Of a DNA stretch of 38,447 bases, positions 1 through 7,921 are shown piece after piece. The number at the start of each line of letters is the position of its first letter. Within the stretch, counting starts at the first letter, position 1. The DNA comes from Phycisphaerales bacterium UBA2396 (GTDB lineage Bacteria; Planctomycetota; Phycisphaerae; Phycisphaerales; UBA1924). Made by a program: the position numbers and the translations under genes. The stretch is taken from positions 1 through 38,447 of the forward strand of contig DDSG01000138.1 in NCBI GenBank assembly GCA_002343325.1. The letters are read 5' to 3'. Under the pieces are notes generated by a model, which had not been told where the DNA came from, searched no databases, and saw only the letters and a list, made by a program, of their open reading frames with translations.

Positions 1-11
1 TCTTCCGATCT
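1..11. other. Sequencing-adapter remnant at the contig end
   Basis: The window opens with TCTTCCGATCT, which is identical to the 3' end shared by Illumina TruSeq-type adapters. The flgI reading frame is open across it by chance (Phe-Arg-Ser), but homologous sequence is only convincing from about base 12. The simplest reading is untrimmed adapter at an assembly end, so these bases should not be treated as genomic. Confidence 0.75.
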
Positions 12-194
12 CCCCTGATCGAGCGCAACCGATATCTCAAGCTCGACACGCAGAATCGGCCGAAGGAGCAGGCCAAGCTGCAGGATCTGCTGGCGGCCTT
101 CAAGCAGCTCGACATCGCGCCCGCCCAGCAGATCGAGGTTCTGCAGATGTTGCACAAGACGGGTCGGCTGCACGGCCGCCTCGTGATCGAATAA
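12..194 (+). CDS. flgI: Flagellar P-ring protein FlgI, C-terminal fragment
   Basis: This is the last 60 codons of a gene whose 5' end lies outside the window. The frame ends with TAA at 192-194. The tail resembles the FlgI C-terminus, where a short helix followed by a segment like KTGRLHGRLVIE corresponds to the family's usual 'LKAAGALHAELVV' ending. FlgI forms the periplasmic P ring around the flagellar rod in didermal bacteria. Its position directly before a rod-binding protein gene, 43 bases away, matches the common flgH-flgI-flgJ order and supports the call. Only the tail is visible, so domain content cannot be checked. Confidence 0.7.
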   Translation, partial: PLIERNRYLKLDTQNRPKEQAKLQDLLAAFKQLDIAPAQQIEVLQMLHKTGRLHGRLVIE

Positions 195-237
195 CCGCGC
201 ACGGACGCGCGGCACACCAGGCCACGGAGGGCCACCC

Positions 238-675
238 ATGACCGACTTCAAGCCGCTCGGGCTCGCGCCCATCGCCGACAGCGCGTCATTTGCGCGTCCA
301 CTGCCCGAGCCACTCCCCACCACCGCCGCCGGCGCACTCGCTCAAGGGCAGCGTTCGTTCGCCTCCGTGCTCTCACGCGCAGGAACCGCGCCCCAGACCC
401 CGGAACAGAAGGCCCGCGAGGCCGCCGAGCAGTTGGTCGCCATCACCTTCGTCCAGCCTCTGTTCAAGCAGTTGCGTTCGACCTCGTGGGCGGCGGGCCC
501 CTTCAAGCCGGGCCCCGCGGAGCAGCAGTTCCGCGCGTTGCTCGACGCGGACCTGTCGCAGCGGATGGTCAAGTCCTCGTCCTGGGGGCTGGTTGATCGA
601 TTGGCACGCGACATGCTGAAGAGATCCGAAGCGGCCGACGCGGAGGCGTCCGTCGCCAAGGAGCGTGGCGCATGA
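238..675 (+). CDS. flgJ: Rod-binding protein, FlgJ N-terminal type
   Basis: The protein has 145 residues. Residues 1-55 are Pro/Ala-rich and probably disordered. Residues 58-135 match the rod-binding domain: a helix with EQLVAITFVQPLFKQLRS, then a GPAEQQFRALLDADLSQRM segment and a closing WGLVDRLARDMLKR helix. FlgJ caps and guides assembly of the flagellar rod in the periplasm. The C-terminal muramidase domain of enterobacterial FlgJ (about 313 residues) is absent, as in many other phyla, so a separate wall hydrolase would be needed. The ATG at 238 has GGAGG about 8 bases upstream. The stop overlaps the next start as ATGA, indicating translational coupling with the flgN-like gene. Confidence 0.8.
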   Translation: MTDFKPLGLAPIADSASFARPLPEPLPTTAAGALAQGQRSFASVLSRAGTAPQTPEQKAREAAEQLVAITFVQPLFKQLRSTSWAAGPFKPGPAEQQFRALLDADLSQRMVKSSSWGLVDRLARDMLKRSEAADAEASVAKERGA

Positions 676-1211
676 AGCCGGTACTTCCGATGAAGAGGCG
701 TCGGACCGTGGACGAGATCGCGCAGGAGCTGTCGCAGATTCTGCGCGGCCTGCTGGTCTGTGTTCGTGCGCAGCCAGGGCTGATCGAGACTCAGCGAGAG
801 GCGATCCGTTCGGCGAGCCCGAGGCGAGTCGCGGAAGCGAACGCCGCAAATGCAGAGAACCTGCGTGAGATGGCGTCGCTCGAGGACCGCCGGCAGCGGC
901 TGGTGGTCGAGGCCGAGGAGGCCGGCGTGTGGACTGGCAAGGGACCGATCACGCTGGGAGGTCTCGCGGAGCGGCTTCCCCCGGCGCTGCGTGGCGATCT
1001 GCCCCAGGTCGCGGCGGAGCTGCGCGAGGCCATGAAGGAGGCGTCGGCATCGCGGGCGGTCCTCCGCGCGGCGGCTCGCACGCTCTCGGCGCATGTCGAA
1101 GGTCTGATGAAGCAGGTTGCCCGTTCGCTGTCGCACGCCGGCACGTACGGCCGCCGCGGTTCGTTCGAGTCCGCCCCGGCGGTGATGACCGCTCTGGACG
1201 TTCGGTCGTAA
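672..1211 (+). CDS. flgN: FlgN-like flagellar export chaperone
   Basis: This is a 179-residue protein, largely helical and rich in Arg, Glu and Ala, with long amphipathic helices (residues 14-85 and 110-160) and no membrane segment or signal peptide. FlgN is a cytoplasmic chaperone that holds FlgK and FlgL before export. The sequence is weakly conserved in all phyla, so the call rests on helix pattern, length and position: the gene overlaps the rod-binding gene by four bases and lies 12 bases before flgK. An AGGAG sits 8 bases before the ATG. A second in-frame ATG at 690 (MKRRRTVDE) is an alternative start. Residues 80-110 hold a less helical loop that is unusual for FlgN. Confidence 0.6.
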   Translation: MKPVLPMKRRRTVDEIAQELSQILRGLLVCVRAQPGLIETQREAIRSASPRRVAEANAANAENLREMASLEDRRQRLVVEAEEAGVWTGKGPITLGGLAERLPPALRGDLPQVAAELREAMKEASASRAVLRAAARTLSAHVEGLMKQVARSLSHAGTYGRRGSFESAPAVMTALDVRS

Positions 1212-1223
1212 AGGAGCCTTGCC

Positions 1224-2960
1224 ATGAGCCTCAACGGCGCGATCCAGATTGGTCGGACGGCACTGACGGCGAGCCAGGTTGGTCTGCAGACCGCCGGTAA
1301 CAACCTCGCGAACGCGACCACGCCCGGATACTCGCGTCAGGTCGCGTACTTCTCCCCCGCGTCGAGCCAGTTCCTGGGGAACGGGATCACGGTCGGTCGC
1401 GGCGTGACCACCGACGCGATCCGCCGACAGGTCGACGCGGCGCTGCAGAGCAGGCTTTACAACGGCATCTCGGATCAGTCGTCGGCCCAGCACCGCGCGG
1501 GGGTCTTCTCGGCGGTTGAATCGACGGTGGGCGAGCTGTCGGACAACGACCTTTCGAGCGAGATGTCCTCGTTCTTCAATGTCTGGTCCGAGCGGGCGAA
1601 CCTCACGAAGAGTTCCTCCTCCGTCGTGCAGCAGGGCGACAAGCTCGCGGCGATGATCCGGCGTCAGCGGGAGACACTGGGCGAACTGCGCGAGCAGATC
1701 GACGGGCAGCTCGGGGCGGCCGTGTCGCGGGCGGACGGGCTCATGGCCCAGATCGCCACGCTCAACGGGCAGATCTCCGCGGCCGAGGTGGGCGGGGCCG
1801 AGGCGACCACCCTTCGCGATCAGCGTGATAACGCGATCGCCCAGCTCGCCGAGCTGATGGACGTAAATGTCGTGGACCGCGGACGCGAGGGCGTGAACGT
1901 GCTCGTCGGGAGCACGCCCATCGTGACCGGCGCGGACTCCGCGGGCCTGACGATGCGTCGCGAGACGATCGACGGCGAGGTGCGCGTGGTCGTCAGCACG
2001 CGCGAGCGCCCGGTGGACCTGGTGCCCGAGAGCGGGCAGATCGGCTCGATGCTCGCCACGCGGACGACGGCTGTGGACGAGATGACCGCCACGCTCGACC
2101 GCCTCAGCGCGCAGCTCATCTTCCAGACCAACCGCCTGCACAGCACCGGCGTGAACAACCCCGGGCTGACCTCGGCCTCTGGCACGCTCAAGGTTGCGGT
2201 CGCCGATCGCACCCTGGCGATGAACGACCCCGCGAACCGCACGTTCTCGTCGCTGCCCTTCGCGGCCCAGACGGGCGGATTCACGGTCACGGTCAAGAAC
2301 CCTTCCACCGGCCAGACGCAGACGGTGCGCATCGACGTCGACCTCGACGGGCTCAATGCCTCGGGCCTCCCGGGCACCGGCGATGACACGACGATCGACG
2401 ACATCCGGGCCTCGCTCGACGGGATCGACGGGCTCTCGGCGACGTTCACGGCGGACGGCCGGCTCTCGATCACGGCCGACGCGGGTGTCGAGTTCGCCTT
2501 CAGCGACGACACGTCGGGCGTGCTCGCGGTCGCGGGGGTCAACAGCTACTTCGAGGGCACCGACGCGAGCACGATCGCGGTCCGTCAGGACCTCAAGGAC
2601 GATCCGTCGAAGCTGATGACCGGACGCATGGTCAACGGCGAGTTCGTCGAAAACGCCACCGCGCTGGCGATGTCCGACCTGCGGGCCCAGAAGGTCGGCG
2701 AACTGGGCAGCGTCTCGATCCAGGATTTCTGGCGCGACCGCGTGCAGGCCCACGGGATCAGGACCGCGGCGGCGATCTCCGACGCGCAGGCCACGGCCGA
2801 TGTCAAGCAGTCGCTCGAGAATCAGCGGGCGGCGGTCAGCGGCGTGAGCATCGATGAAGAGAGCATCAACCTGCTCTCGTACCAGCGTCAGTATCAGGGC
2901 GCGGCCAAGCTGATCAGCGTGGCCGACCAGATGATGGACACGCTGATCTCGCTGGTGTGA
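1224..2960 (+). CDS. flgK: Flagellar hook-associated protein 1, FlgK
   Basis: This 578-residue protein joins hook and filament. The N-terminus carries the axial-protein signature (ALTASQVGLQTAGNNLANATTPGYSRQV, split here as residues 13-40), in which NNLANATTPGYSR is the family hallmark. A long coiled-coil D1 region follows (about 85-210). The central part contains a hook-IN-like beta module near residues 350-440, with DVDLDGL and TTIDDIRASLDGIDG segments. The C-terminus (about 540-578) closes with the conserved SINLLSYQRQYQGAAKLISV helix. AAAGGAG lies 7 bases before the ATG. Length is slightly above the enterobacterial 547 residues. It lies 11 bases before flgL, so the two are co-transcribed. 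Confidence 0.95.
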   Translation: MSLNGAIQIGRTALTASQVGLQTAGNNLANATTPGYSRQVAYFSPASSQFLGNGITVGRGVTTDAIRRQVDAALQSRLYNGISDQSSAQHRAGVFSAVESTVGELSDNDLSSEMSSFFNVWSERANLTKSSSSVVQQGDKLAAMIRRQRETLGELREQIDGQLGAAVSRADGLMAQIATLNGQISAAEVGGAEATTLRDQRDNAIAQLAELMDVNVVDRGREGVNVLVGSTPIVTGADSAGLTMRRETIDGEVRVVVSTRERPVDLVPESGQIGSMLATRTTAVDEMTATLDRLSAQLIFQTNRLHSTGVNNPGLTSASGTLKVAVADRTLAMNDPANRTFSSLPFAAQTGGFTVTVKNPSTGQTQTVRIDVDLDGLNASGLPGTGDDTTIDDIRASLDGIDGLSATFTADGRLSITADAGVEFAFSDDTSGVLAVAGVNSYFEGTDASTIAVRQDLKDDPSKLMTGRMVNGEFVENATALAMSDLRAQKVGELGSVSIQDFWRDRVQAHGIRTAAAISDAQATADVKQSLENQRAAVSGVSIDEESINLLSYQRQYQGAAKLISVADQMMDTLISLV

Positions 2961-2971
2961 AGGAGTGACCC

Positions 2972-5029
2972 ATGAGCAGCATCCCGGCGGGCATCGGCCG
3001 AGTCCCGAATCTCCTTCAGCGTCAGTTGTCCCTCGCCAACCTCACGCGCACCAATCTCGCGCTGCTCAACGTGCAGGAGCAGCTCTCGACGATGCGGCAG
3101 GTCAACCGCGTCAGCGATGACGCCGTCAAGGCGGCGATGATCGGCGTGCTCGACGATCGGCTCGAGCGCACGGGGCAGCGCATCCGGAACATCGAACACG
3201 CCCGGGCCGCCCTGGGCGACATGGACAACTCGCTGGGCGAGGTCAACACCCTGGCGCTGGACGCCAAGGAGATCGCCGCGTCGATGGCGAGCACCGGATT
3301 CTCGGCCAGCGACCGGGCGAGCCAGGCGATCATCGTCGATCAGCTCATCTCCGCGCTCTACTCGCAGGCGAATCGAACCTCGGTGGCGGGGCACATCTAC
3401 GGCGGCAGCCAGCCCGGCATGCCGCCCGTCCGCGAGTTCCGCGGCGGGTATCGCTTCGTCGCCAGCGGGGCCGGGGTCACGGCGGATCTCGGGCTGGCCG
3501 CGGGCGTGCCCATCACCCTGGGGCCCAACAACCCCGTGGGTGCCACCTCGGCCCGCGTTCGCGGCTCGGCGGACCTCGACCCGGATCTCACCGCGACCAC
3601 CCGACTCGCCGACCTTCGCGGAGCGCGCGGGCTGGGCGTGTCCCTCGGCACGATCAACTTCTCGTTCAACGGCGGGCCCAGCGCCTCGGTCGACCTGACC
3701 GGCGCGGACACGATTCAGAACGTCGCAGACCGGCTCACCGCGGCGATCCGACAGTACGAGACGGACAACGGCGTGACGGTGCTCGGTCCCGGTGGCGTCA
3801 GCGTGTCGGGCGAATCGCTCTCGATCGATGTGCCCGCGGGCGGAGCACTGCGGTTTGCCGATATCCCCGCGGGCGTGACAGCCCGCGACCTGGGGCTGGC
3901 GGCGGAAGCCCCCTTTGACTTCACGTCGGCAACGCCCACGGGTGTCGCTCTGGATCCCACGCTGACCTGGACGACACCGATTGCCGCGCTGCAGGGCACG
4001 GGCGGGCCGCTGGGGCAGATCCGCGTGCGCTCGGCGGGCGGTTCGGCGGTGATTGACCTGTCGACCGCGACGACGCTCGAGGACGTGCGCAATCAGATCG
4101 AGGGCACGGGGCTGGGGCTGCGGGTGGTGATCAACAACGCGGGCACCGGGATCGACGTCCTGACCGAGATTTCCGGCACGCGGGCGATGGCGATGTCCAT
4201 CGAAGAAGTGACGGGCAATAACTCGACCGCAACCCGGCTGGGCATCCGCTCCTTCGCCGGGTCGACGCGCATCAGCGAACTGAACGACGGGCGGGGGGTT
4301 TCGGTCGTCGATGGCGTGACCAACCCGACGACCGGGCTGCCCGATCCGACGCTCAACACCGACTTTGCGATCACTCTGGGCGACGTGGCCGGCACCCGGA
4401 TCACGATCGACCTCACGCCGGCGGACATGACGACGGTGCAGAACGTGGTCGACCGGATGAACGCGCAGATCTCCGCGCAACTCGTGTCGGCAGGTCTTGC
4501 GCCGGGCGATCTGGTGGTGAGCCTGTCGCCCGACGGCAACGGCATCCGCCTGACGCAGAACGCGGTGTTCCCGGGCTCGATCGGCATCGAGCAGCTGAAC
4601 AACAGCGGGGCCGCCCGAGACCTTGGGCTCTCGGCGGGGAGCTACGACGGATCGACGGGGAGTTATCAGGGCGTGGATACCGCCAAGGTGCGTGTGAACA
4701 ACCTGTTCACGCATCTGATCGATCTTCGCGAGGCGTTGCGGGGCAACGACGTGTCTGGCATGTCAATTGCGGGAGAGAGTCTTGACGCGGCGATCCAATC
4801 GCTGGCGGACCTACGAGGTCTGGTGGGCGGCTACCAGCAGCGGGTCGAGGCTTCGGACGCGGTTGAAGAGGATGCACGAACGATGGACCTGACGATCCGC
4901 AGCGAACTGAGAGACCTTGATGTCGCGGAAGCGGCGTCGCGTCTGTCGCTGCTGCAGACGCAGCTTCAGGCGGGGATGCAGGCGACGAGCCTGACGATGT
5001 CCCGGACGCTGCTGGACTTTCTGATGTGA
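2972..5029 (+). CDS. flgL: Flagellar hook-filament junction protein FlgL, greatly enlarged
   Basis: The 685-residue product has flagellin-type N- and C-terminal coiled-coil ends (about 1-140 and 580-685). The N-terminal end reads QLSLANLTRTNLALLNVQEQ and the C-terminal end SRLSLLQTQLQAGMQATSL. FlgL, or HAP3, is the last junction protein before the filament. The usual length is 300-400 residues; the extra 300 or so lie in the centre and contain at least three repeated hook-IN-like beta modules, each with a strand pair followed by 'DTIQNVADRL', 'TTLEDVRNQIEG' or 'TTVQNVVDRMN'. The start has GGAG 7 bases upstream and follows flgK closely. The surface domain is probably displayed at the hook-filament junction. 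Confidence 0.9.
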   Translation: MSSIPAGIGRVPNLLQRQLSLANLTRTNLALLNVQEQLSTMRQVNRVSDDAVKAAMIGVLDDRLERTGQRIRNIEHARAALGDMDNSLGEVNTLALDAKEIAASMASTGFSASDRASQAIIVDQLISALYSQANRTSVAGHIYGGSQPGMPPVREFRGGYRFVASGAGVTADLGLAAGVPITLGPNNPVGATSARVRGSADLDPDLTATTRLADLRGARGLGVSLGTINFSFNGGPSASVDLTGADTIQNVADRLTAAIRQYETDNGVTVLGPGGVSVSGESLSIDVPAGGALRFADIPAGVTARDLGLAAEAPFDFTSATPTGVALDPTLTWTTPIAALQGTGGPLGQIRVRSAGGSAVIDLSTATTLEDVRNQIEGTGLGLRVVINNAGTGIDVLTEISGTRAMAMSIEEVTGNNSTATRLGIRSFAGSTRISELNDGRGVSVVDGVTNPTTGLPDPTLNTDFAITLGDVAGTRITIDLTPADMTTVQNVVDRMNAQISAQLVSAGLAPGDLVVSLSPDGNGIRLTQNAVFPGSIGIEQLNNSGAARDLGLSAGSYDGSTGSYQGVDTAKVRVNNLFTHLIDLREALRGNDVSGMSIAGESLDAAIQSLADLRGLVGGYQQRVEASDAVEEDARTMDLTIRSELRDLDVAEAASRLSLLQTQLQAGMQATSLTMSRTLLDFLM

Positions 5030-5068
5030 GACATGCGACGGCGTCGGCGAGAGCCGCCCCCGTCGATT

Positions 5069-5082
5069 CGGATGATCATCCG
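5069..5082. promoter_or_regulatory. 14-bp perfect palindrome upstream of fliW
   Basis: CGGATGATCATCCG is a perfect inverted repeat 40 bases after the flgL stop and about 100 bases before fliW. There is no T tract after it, so it does not look like an intrinsic terminator. A dimeric regulator's operator is a reasonable guess, but no binding protein is known. Confidence 0.3.
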
Positions 5083-5128
5083 CGGGCGACCGGCCTCGCC
5101 GCACGGGTGATGACAGGATGTCAACGTC

Positions 5129-5141
5129 GGGCGGAGCGCCC
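5129..5141 (+). promoter_or_regulatory. GGA-containing hairpin before fliW (possible CsrA site)
   Basis: GGGCGGAGCGCCC can fold as a 4-5 bp stem with GGA at the top. CsrA typically binds GGA exposed in the loop of a short hairpin. It lies about 45 bases before the fliW start, within the probable leader. The neighbouring csrA gene makes this worth noting, but one short hairpin in GC-rich DNA is weak evidence. Confidence 0.25.
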
Positions 5142-5185
5142 GGCGGAAGGAACGGACGGTTGGCCGAATGACGCGGAGCGCACCC

Positions 5186-5641
5186 ATGCAAGTGCAGACG
5201 ACCAGGTTCGGCGTGGTGGAGATCCCGGAAGACCGGGTGATCACCTTCCCCAAGGGGCTGCTTGGCTTTACCACTCAGAAGCGGTACTGCCTGCTCGAGC
5301 CCGGGAATGAGACGGCGTTCTTCTGGCTTCAGTCGCTGGAAGAGCCCGGTCTGGCGTTCGTCGTGACGGACCCCTCGCTGTTCTTCACGGACTACACCGT
5401 CCCGATCAAGCCGGAACAGATGACCGACCTTCGGCTGGACAAGCTGGAGGACGCGCAGGTCTTCGTGATCGTGAACAAGGTTGAAGGATCGCTGACGGGG
5501 AACCTGCAGGGGCCCCTGGTGATCAACACGCTGACGCGTGAGGGCGAGCAGATCGTGCTGGCGGACCGCCGCTGGACGACGCGCCACACGCTGATGAAGC
5601 TCGGGGGCGAGGCCCCGCGGGCGCAGGCGATCCCCGCCTGA
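5186..5641 (+). CDS. fliW: Flagellar assembly factor FliW
   Basis: The 151-residue protein matches FliW throughout: TTRFGVVEIPEDRVITFPKGLLGF near the N-terminus (residues 4-27), then FFWLQSLEEPGLAFVVTDP, and a late 'NLQGPLVINTLTREGEQIV' strand pair. In Bacillus, FliW binds either flagellin or CsrA. Free FliW sequesters CsrA and releases flagellin mRNA for translation, tying flagellin synthesis to export. The gene order here (fliW, csrA, two flagellins) fits that switch. I prefer ATG 5186 because GGAG is 7 bases before it and the protein then begins at the family's conserved first strand. An in-frame ATG at 5168 would add six residues. Confidence 0.92.
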   Translation: MQVQTTRFGVVEIPEDRVITFPKGLLGFTTQKRYCLLEPGNETAFFWLQSLEEPGLAFVVTDPSLFFTDYTVPIKPEQMTDLRLDKLEDAQVFVIVNKVEGSLTGNLQGPLVINTLTREGEQIVLADRRWTTRHTLMKLGGEAPRAQAIPA

Positions 5642-5674
5642 GACAGGCACCAGCAAGGAGAAGTGCGACGAGCT

Positions 5675-5691
5675 GCGCGGAGGTTCCGCGC
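5675..5691 (+). promoter_or_regulatory. GGA-containing hairpin between fliW and csrA
   Basis: GCGCGGAGGTTCCGCGC forms a 7-bp stem with a three-base loop, starting 33 bases after the fliW stop. It contains GGAGG but no T tract follows. It could be a CsrA-responsive element or only an intercistronic RNA structure. Confidence 0.3.
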
Positions 5692-5802
5692 CGCGGGACG
5701 CACGGCCGAATGAGTATGAGCGGCACGCTCAAATCCGCGGGACGTTGCCGGGCGAAGGGGCCCGGGGCGGCGTCATGGGCGGCTACACGAACTACACCGA
5801 CA

Positions 5803-5814
5803 TTGGTTCACGGA
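5803..5814 (+). promoter_or_regulatory. Shared 12-mer in the csrA leader with an ANGGA motif
   Basis: TTGGTTCACGGA lies 19 bases before the csrA start and is identical to 8156-8167 in the leader of the second flagellin. It ends in ACGGA, which fits the ANGGA core recognised by CsrA. The csrA ribosome site (AAGGAG) is a few bases downstream. Autoregulation of csrA through this site is an inference. Confidence 0.4.
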
Positions 5815-5833
5815 ACGATCAAGGAGCTCACAC

Positions 5834-6223
5834 ATGCTGGTGCTGAGTCGTCAACGCGACGAGACCATCATGATCGGGGACGAGATCGAGATCACGGTCG
5901 TGGATATCCGGGGGGACAAGATCCGCCTGGGGATCAGCGCACCGTCGAGGATCGCCGTCCATCGCAAGGAAGTGTACGAAGCCATCCGCAGGGAGAACGA
6001 GCAGGCGGCCCAGATCGCCGCGGGCGAGGCTTTGCCGGGCAGTCCGGCGTCGGTCGGGGGGCAGTCGCTGCGTCCCGGCCCGGCGCGGAACCGCACGGGC
6101 AAGCAGGCCAGGTCGTTGTCGACGCGGGTGGGAGGTTCGCCCGGGGCGGGGCCGCCCGGAGCGGATCCACCCGTGACGGTCCGATCGCCCGGCGGAGCCC
6201 GGGCAGGGGCGAGAAGCGCATGA
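5834..6223 (+). CDS. csrA: Carbon storage regulator CsrA with a long C-terminal tail
   Basis: Residues 1-62 are a complete CsrA: MLVLSRQRDETIMIGDEIEI, then GDKIRLGISAPSRIAVHRKEVYEAI. The RNA-binding residues Leu4 and Arg6 and the VHRKE segment with Arg44 are present. CsrA is a small dimer that binds GGA motifs over ribosome sites and blocks translation; in flagellar clusters it targets flagellin mRNA and is antagonised by FliW. Usual length is 60-75 residues. This protein has 129, with a Gly/Pro/Ala/Arg-rich, apparently disordered basic tail from about residue 65. AAGGAG lies 7 bases before the ATG. The tail could affect FliW or RNA binding, or be neutral drift; the stop codon is clear. Confidence 0.92.
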   Translation: MLVLSRQRDETIMIGDEIEITVVDIRGDKIRLGISAPSRIAVHRKEVYEAIRRENEQAAQIAAGEALPGSPASVGGQSLRPGPARNRTGKQARSLSTRVGGSPGAGPPGADPPVTVRSPGGARAGARSA

Positions 6224-6284
6224 AGCACTAGCGGACCACACCAGCGTCGAGCACGTCGGAACAGTCACAAGCGTCCACGCAATC

Positions 6285-6291
6285 ATGGAGG
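6285..6291 (+). promoter_or_regulatory. Ribosome site of flagellin 1 overlapping a CsrA motif
   Basis: ATGGAGG combines an ANGGA core with the GGAGG Shine-Dalgarno sequence, 7 bases before the ATG at 6299. A CsrA dimer on it would block the ribosome, as described for Bacillus hag. It also decides the start: an upstream TTG at 6293 falls within the spacer and is not the initiator. Confidence 0.5.
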
Positions 6292-6298
6292 ATTGCAC

Positions 6299-7852
6299 AT
6301 GTCACGGATCAACACGAACATCCCGAGCATCATCTCGCAGCAGAACCTCATGCGTTCGTCCAAGGAGCTCTCGCTCCGCTTCGAACGCCTCTCGACCGGC
6401 CTGAAGATCAACCGCGGCGCGGACGACCCCGCCGGGCTGATCATCTCCGAGCGAATCAAGTCGGACATTCAGGGCGTCAACACGGGGATCAAGAACTCCG
6501 AGCGCGCCAGCTCGGTGATCTCGACCACCGAAGCCGCACTCAACGAAGTCTCCGACCTGCTCAACTCGATCAAGAGCCTGATCGTCGAGGCGGCCAACAC
6601 CGGCGGCAACAGCGTCGAGGAACGCCAGGCCAACCAGCTCCAGATCGACTCGGCGATCGACACCATCACCCGCATCAGCAACACGGCGAGCTTCGGCGGG
6701 CTCAAGCTGCTCAACGGCTCGCTCGACTACAACCTCTCGAGCGTCAAGACCAGCGCCATCACCAAGGTCCAGGTCAACAACGCTTCGCTGGTCAACGCCA
6801 GCAGCCTGCAGGTGACGGTCGACGTCGTGACCAGCGCCCAGATGGCCGGCCTCTACTACAACCCGGGCACGACCAACCCCGGGCGTCTGCTGAGCGCGAT
6901 GACCATCGAGGTTCGCGGCTCGCTGGGGACGCAGGTCCTCCAGTTCCCGCAGAGCGCTCCGCTCTCCTCCGTCGTCGCCGCGGTCAACAACATCACCGCC
7001 TTCACCGGCGTGACCGCCTCGCTGGTCAACAACGCCGCGACCTCGGGCATCACCTTCAACAGCAGCGGTTACGGCAGCGACCAGATGGTCAGCGTGCAGC
7101 GCATCGGCGGGCCGGTGGGTGCGGGTGATTCGTTCACCCAGAACCTGTACAAGCTCGACGACAACGCCGACCCCACCACGCTCGGCTCGCCCGCCAACTG
7201 GGCCTTGGCCGACCTGGCCCGGGCGACCAACGACACAGGCCAGGATGTGGCCGCGCTGGTGAACGGGTCTCTCGCCAGCGGCCGCGGGCTCCGACTGCCG
7301 GTCAACAGCAGTTCCTTCGGCGCCGAGATCCTGCTCAACCGCGACTTTGCCATCCGTCCCGCGGCCGCCAACTCCGTCTTCTACGTGACGGGCGGCGGCG
7401 CACTCTTCCAGCTCGGACAGAACGTCACCGCGCTCCAGCAGAGCAACGTCGGCGTGCCGAGCATGGCGGCGACCCGTCTGGGCGGCACCCTCGTCGGCGG
7501 CGTCCTGCAGTACCTCTCGAGCGTGAAGACCGGTCAGGGCAACTCGATCGCCGAGTCCCTCGCACGGGGCGACTTCACGGCGGCGAGCGAGATCCTCGAT
7601 CGCTCGATCGACGAGGTCTCGACCCTCCGAGGCCGACTGGGCGCCTTCGAACGCAACGTGCTGCAGACCAACGTCCGCAGCCTGCAGTCGGCGTTCGAGA
7701 ACCTGACGGCGAGCAACAGCCAGATCCGCGACGCGGACTTCGCGGCGGAAACCAGCGCCCTCTCGCGTGCCCAGATCCTCTCGAGTGCCGGGACGAACGT
7801 CCTGGGGCTCGCCAACCAGCAGAGCCAGCAGGTTCTGCAGTTGCTGGGCTGA
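6299..7852 (+). CDS. fliC: Flagellin, first copy
   Basis: The 517-residue protein has intact flagellin ends. The N-terminus (1-140) starts MSRINTNIPSIISQQNLMRS and continues with LERLSTGLKINRGADDPAGL-like text (RFERLSTGLKINRGADDPAG). The C-terminus (about 430-517) contains DEVSTLRGRLGAFERNVLQT and ends VLQLLG. These ends form the D0/D1 core that polymerises into the filament. The central 290 residues are a variable, Ser/Thr/Asn-rich surface domain. Export would need FliS-type chaperones that are not in this window. GGAGG is 7 bases upstream, and a strong terminator follows 36 bases after the stop, so it may be transcribed alone or with csrA. It is related to the next gene but clearly diverged. 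Confidence 0.95.
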   Translation: MSRINTNIPSIISQQNLMRSSKELSLRFERLSTGLKINRGADDPAGLIISERIKSDIQGVNTGIKNSERASSVISTTEAALNEVSDLLNSIKSLIVEAANTGGNSVEERQANQLQIDSAIDTITRISNTASFGGLKLLNGSLDYNLSSVKTSAITKVQVNNASLVNASSLQVTVDVVTSAQMAGLYYNPGTTNPGRLLSAMTIEVRGSLGTQVLQFPQSAPLSSVVAAVNNITAFTGVTASLVNNAATSGITFNSSGYGSDQMVSVQRIGGPVGAGDSFTQNLYKLDDNADPTTLGSPANWALADLARATNDTGQDVAALVNGSLASGRGLRLPVNSSSFGAEILLNRDFAIRPAAANSVFYVTGGGALFQLGQNVTALQQSNVGVPSMAATRLGGTLVGGVLQYLSSVKTGQGNSIAESLARGDFTAASEILDRSIDEVSTLRGRLGAFERNVLQTNVRSLQSAFENLTASNSQIRDADFAAETSALSRAQILSSAGTNVLGLANQQSQQVLQLLG

Positions 7853-7887
7853 TCGCGGGAGTCAGATAACGCGACGATTGATCAACG

Positions 7888-7920
7888 CCCCGGGGCTCCG
7901 AGCCCCGGGGCTTTCGTTAT
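7888..7920 (+). terminator. Rho-independent terminator after flagellin 1
   Basis: CCCCGGGGCT, a CCG loop and AGCCCCGGGG form a 10-bp GC-rich stem, followed by CTTTCGTTATT. It lies 36 bases after the flagellin stop and separates the two flagellin genes transcriptionally. Confidence 0.85.
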
Positions 7921-7921
7921 T

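Noticed and set aside
342..4714. Very long open frames on the minus strand opposite flgK and flgL
   Set aside because: They encode Arg/His/Ala-rich text without domains. The plus-strand genes match known families over their full length. Such shadows are normal when third positions are almost always G or C.
6293..6298. TTG start two codons before flagellin 1
   Set aside because: It lies inside the spacer of the GGAGG ribosome site, and flagellins begin with M-S-R-I-N-T-N, which fits ATG 6299.
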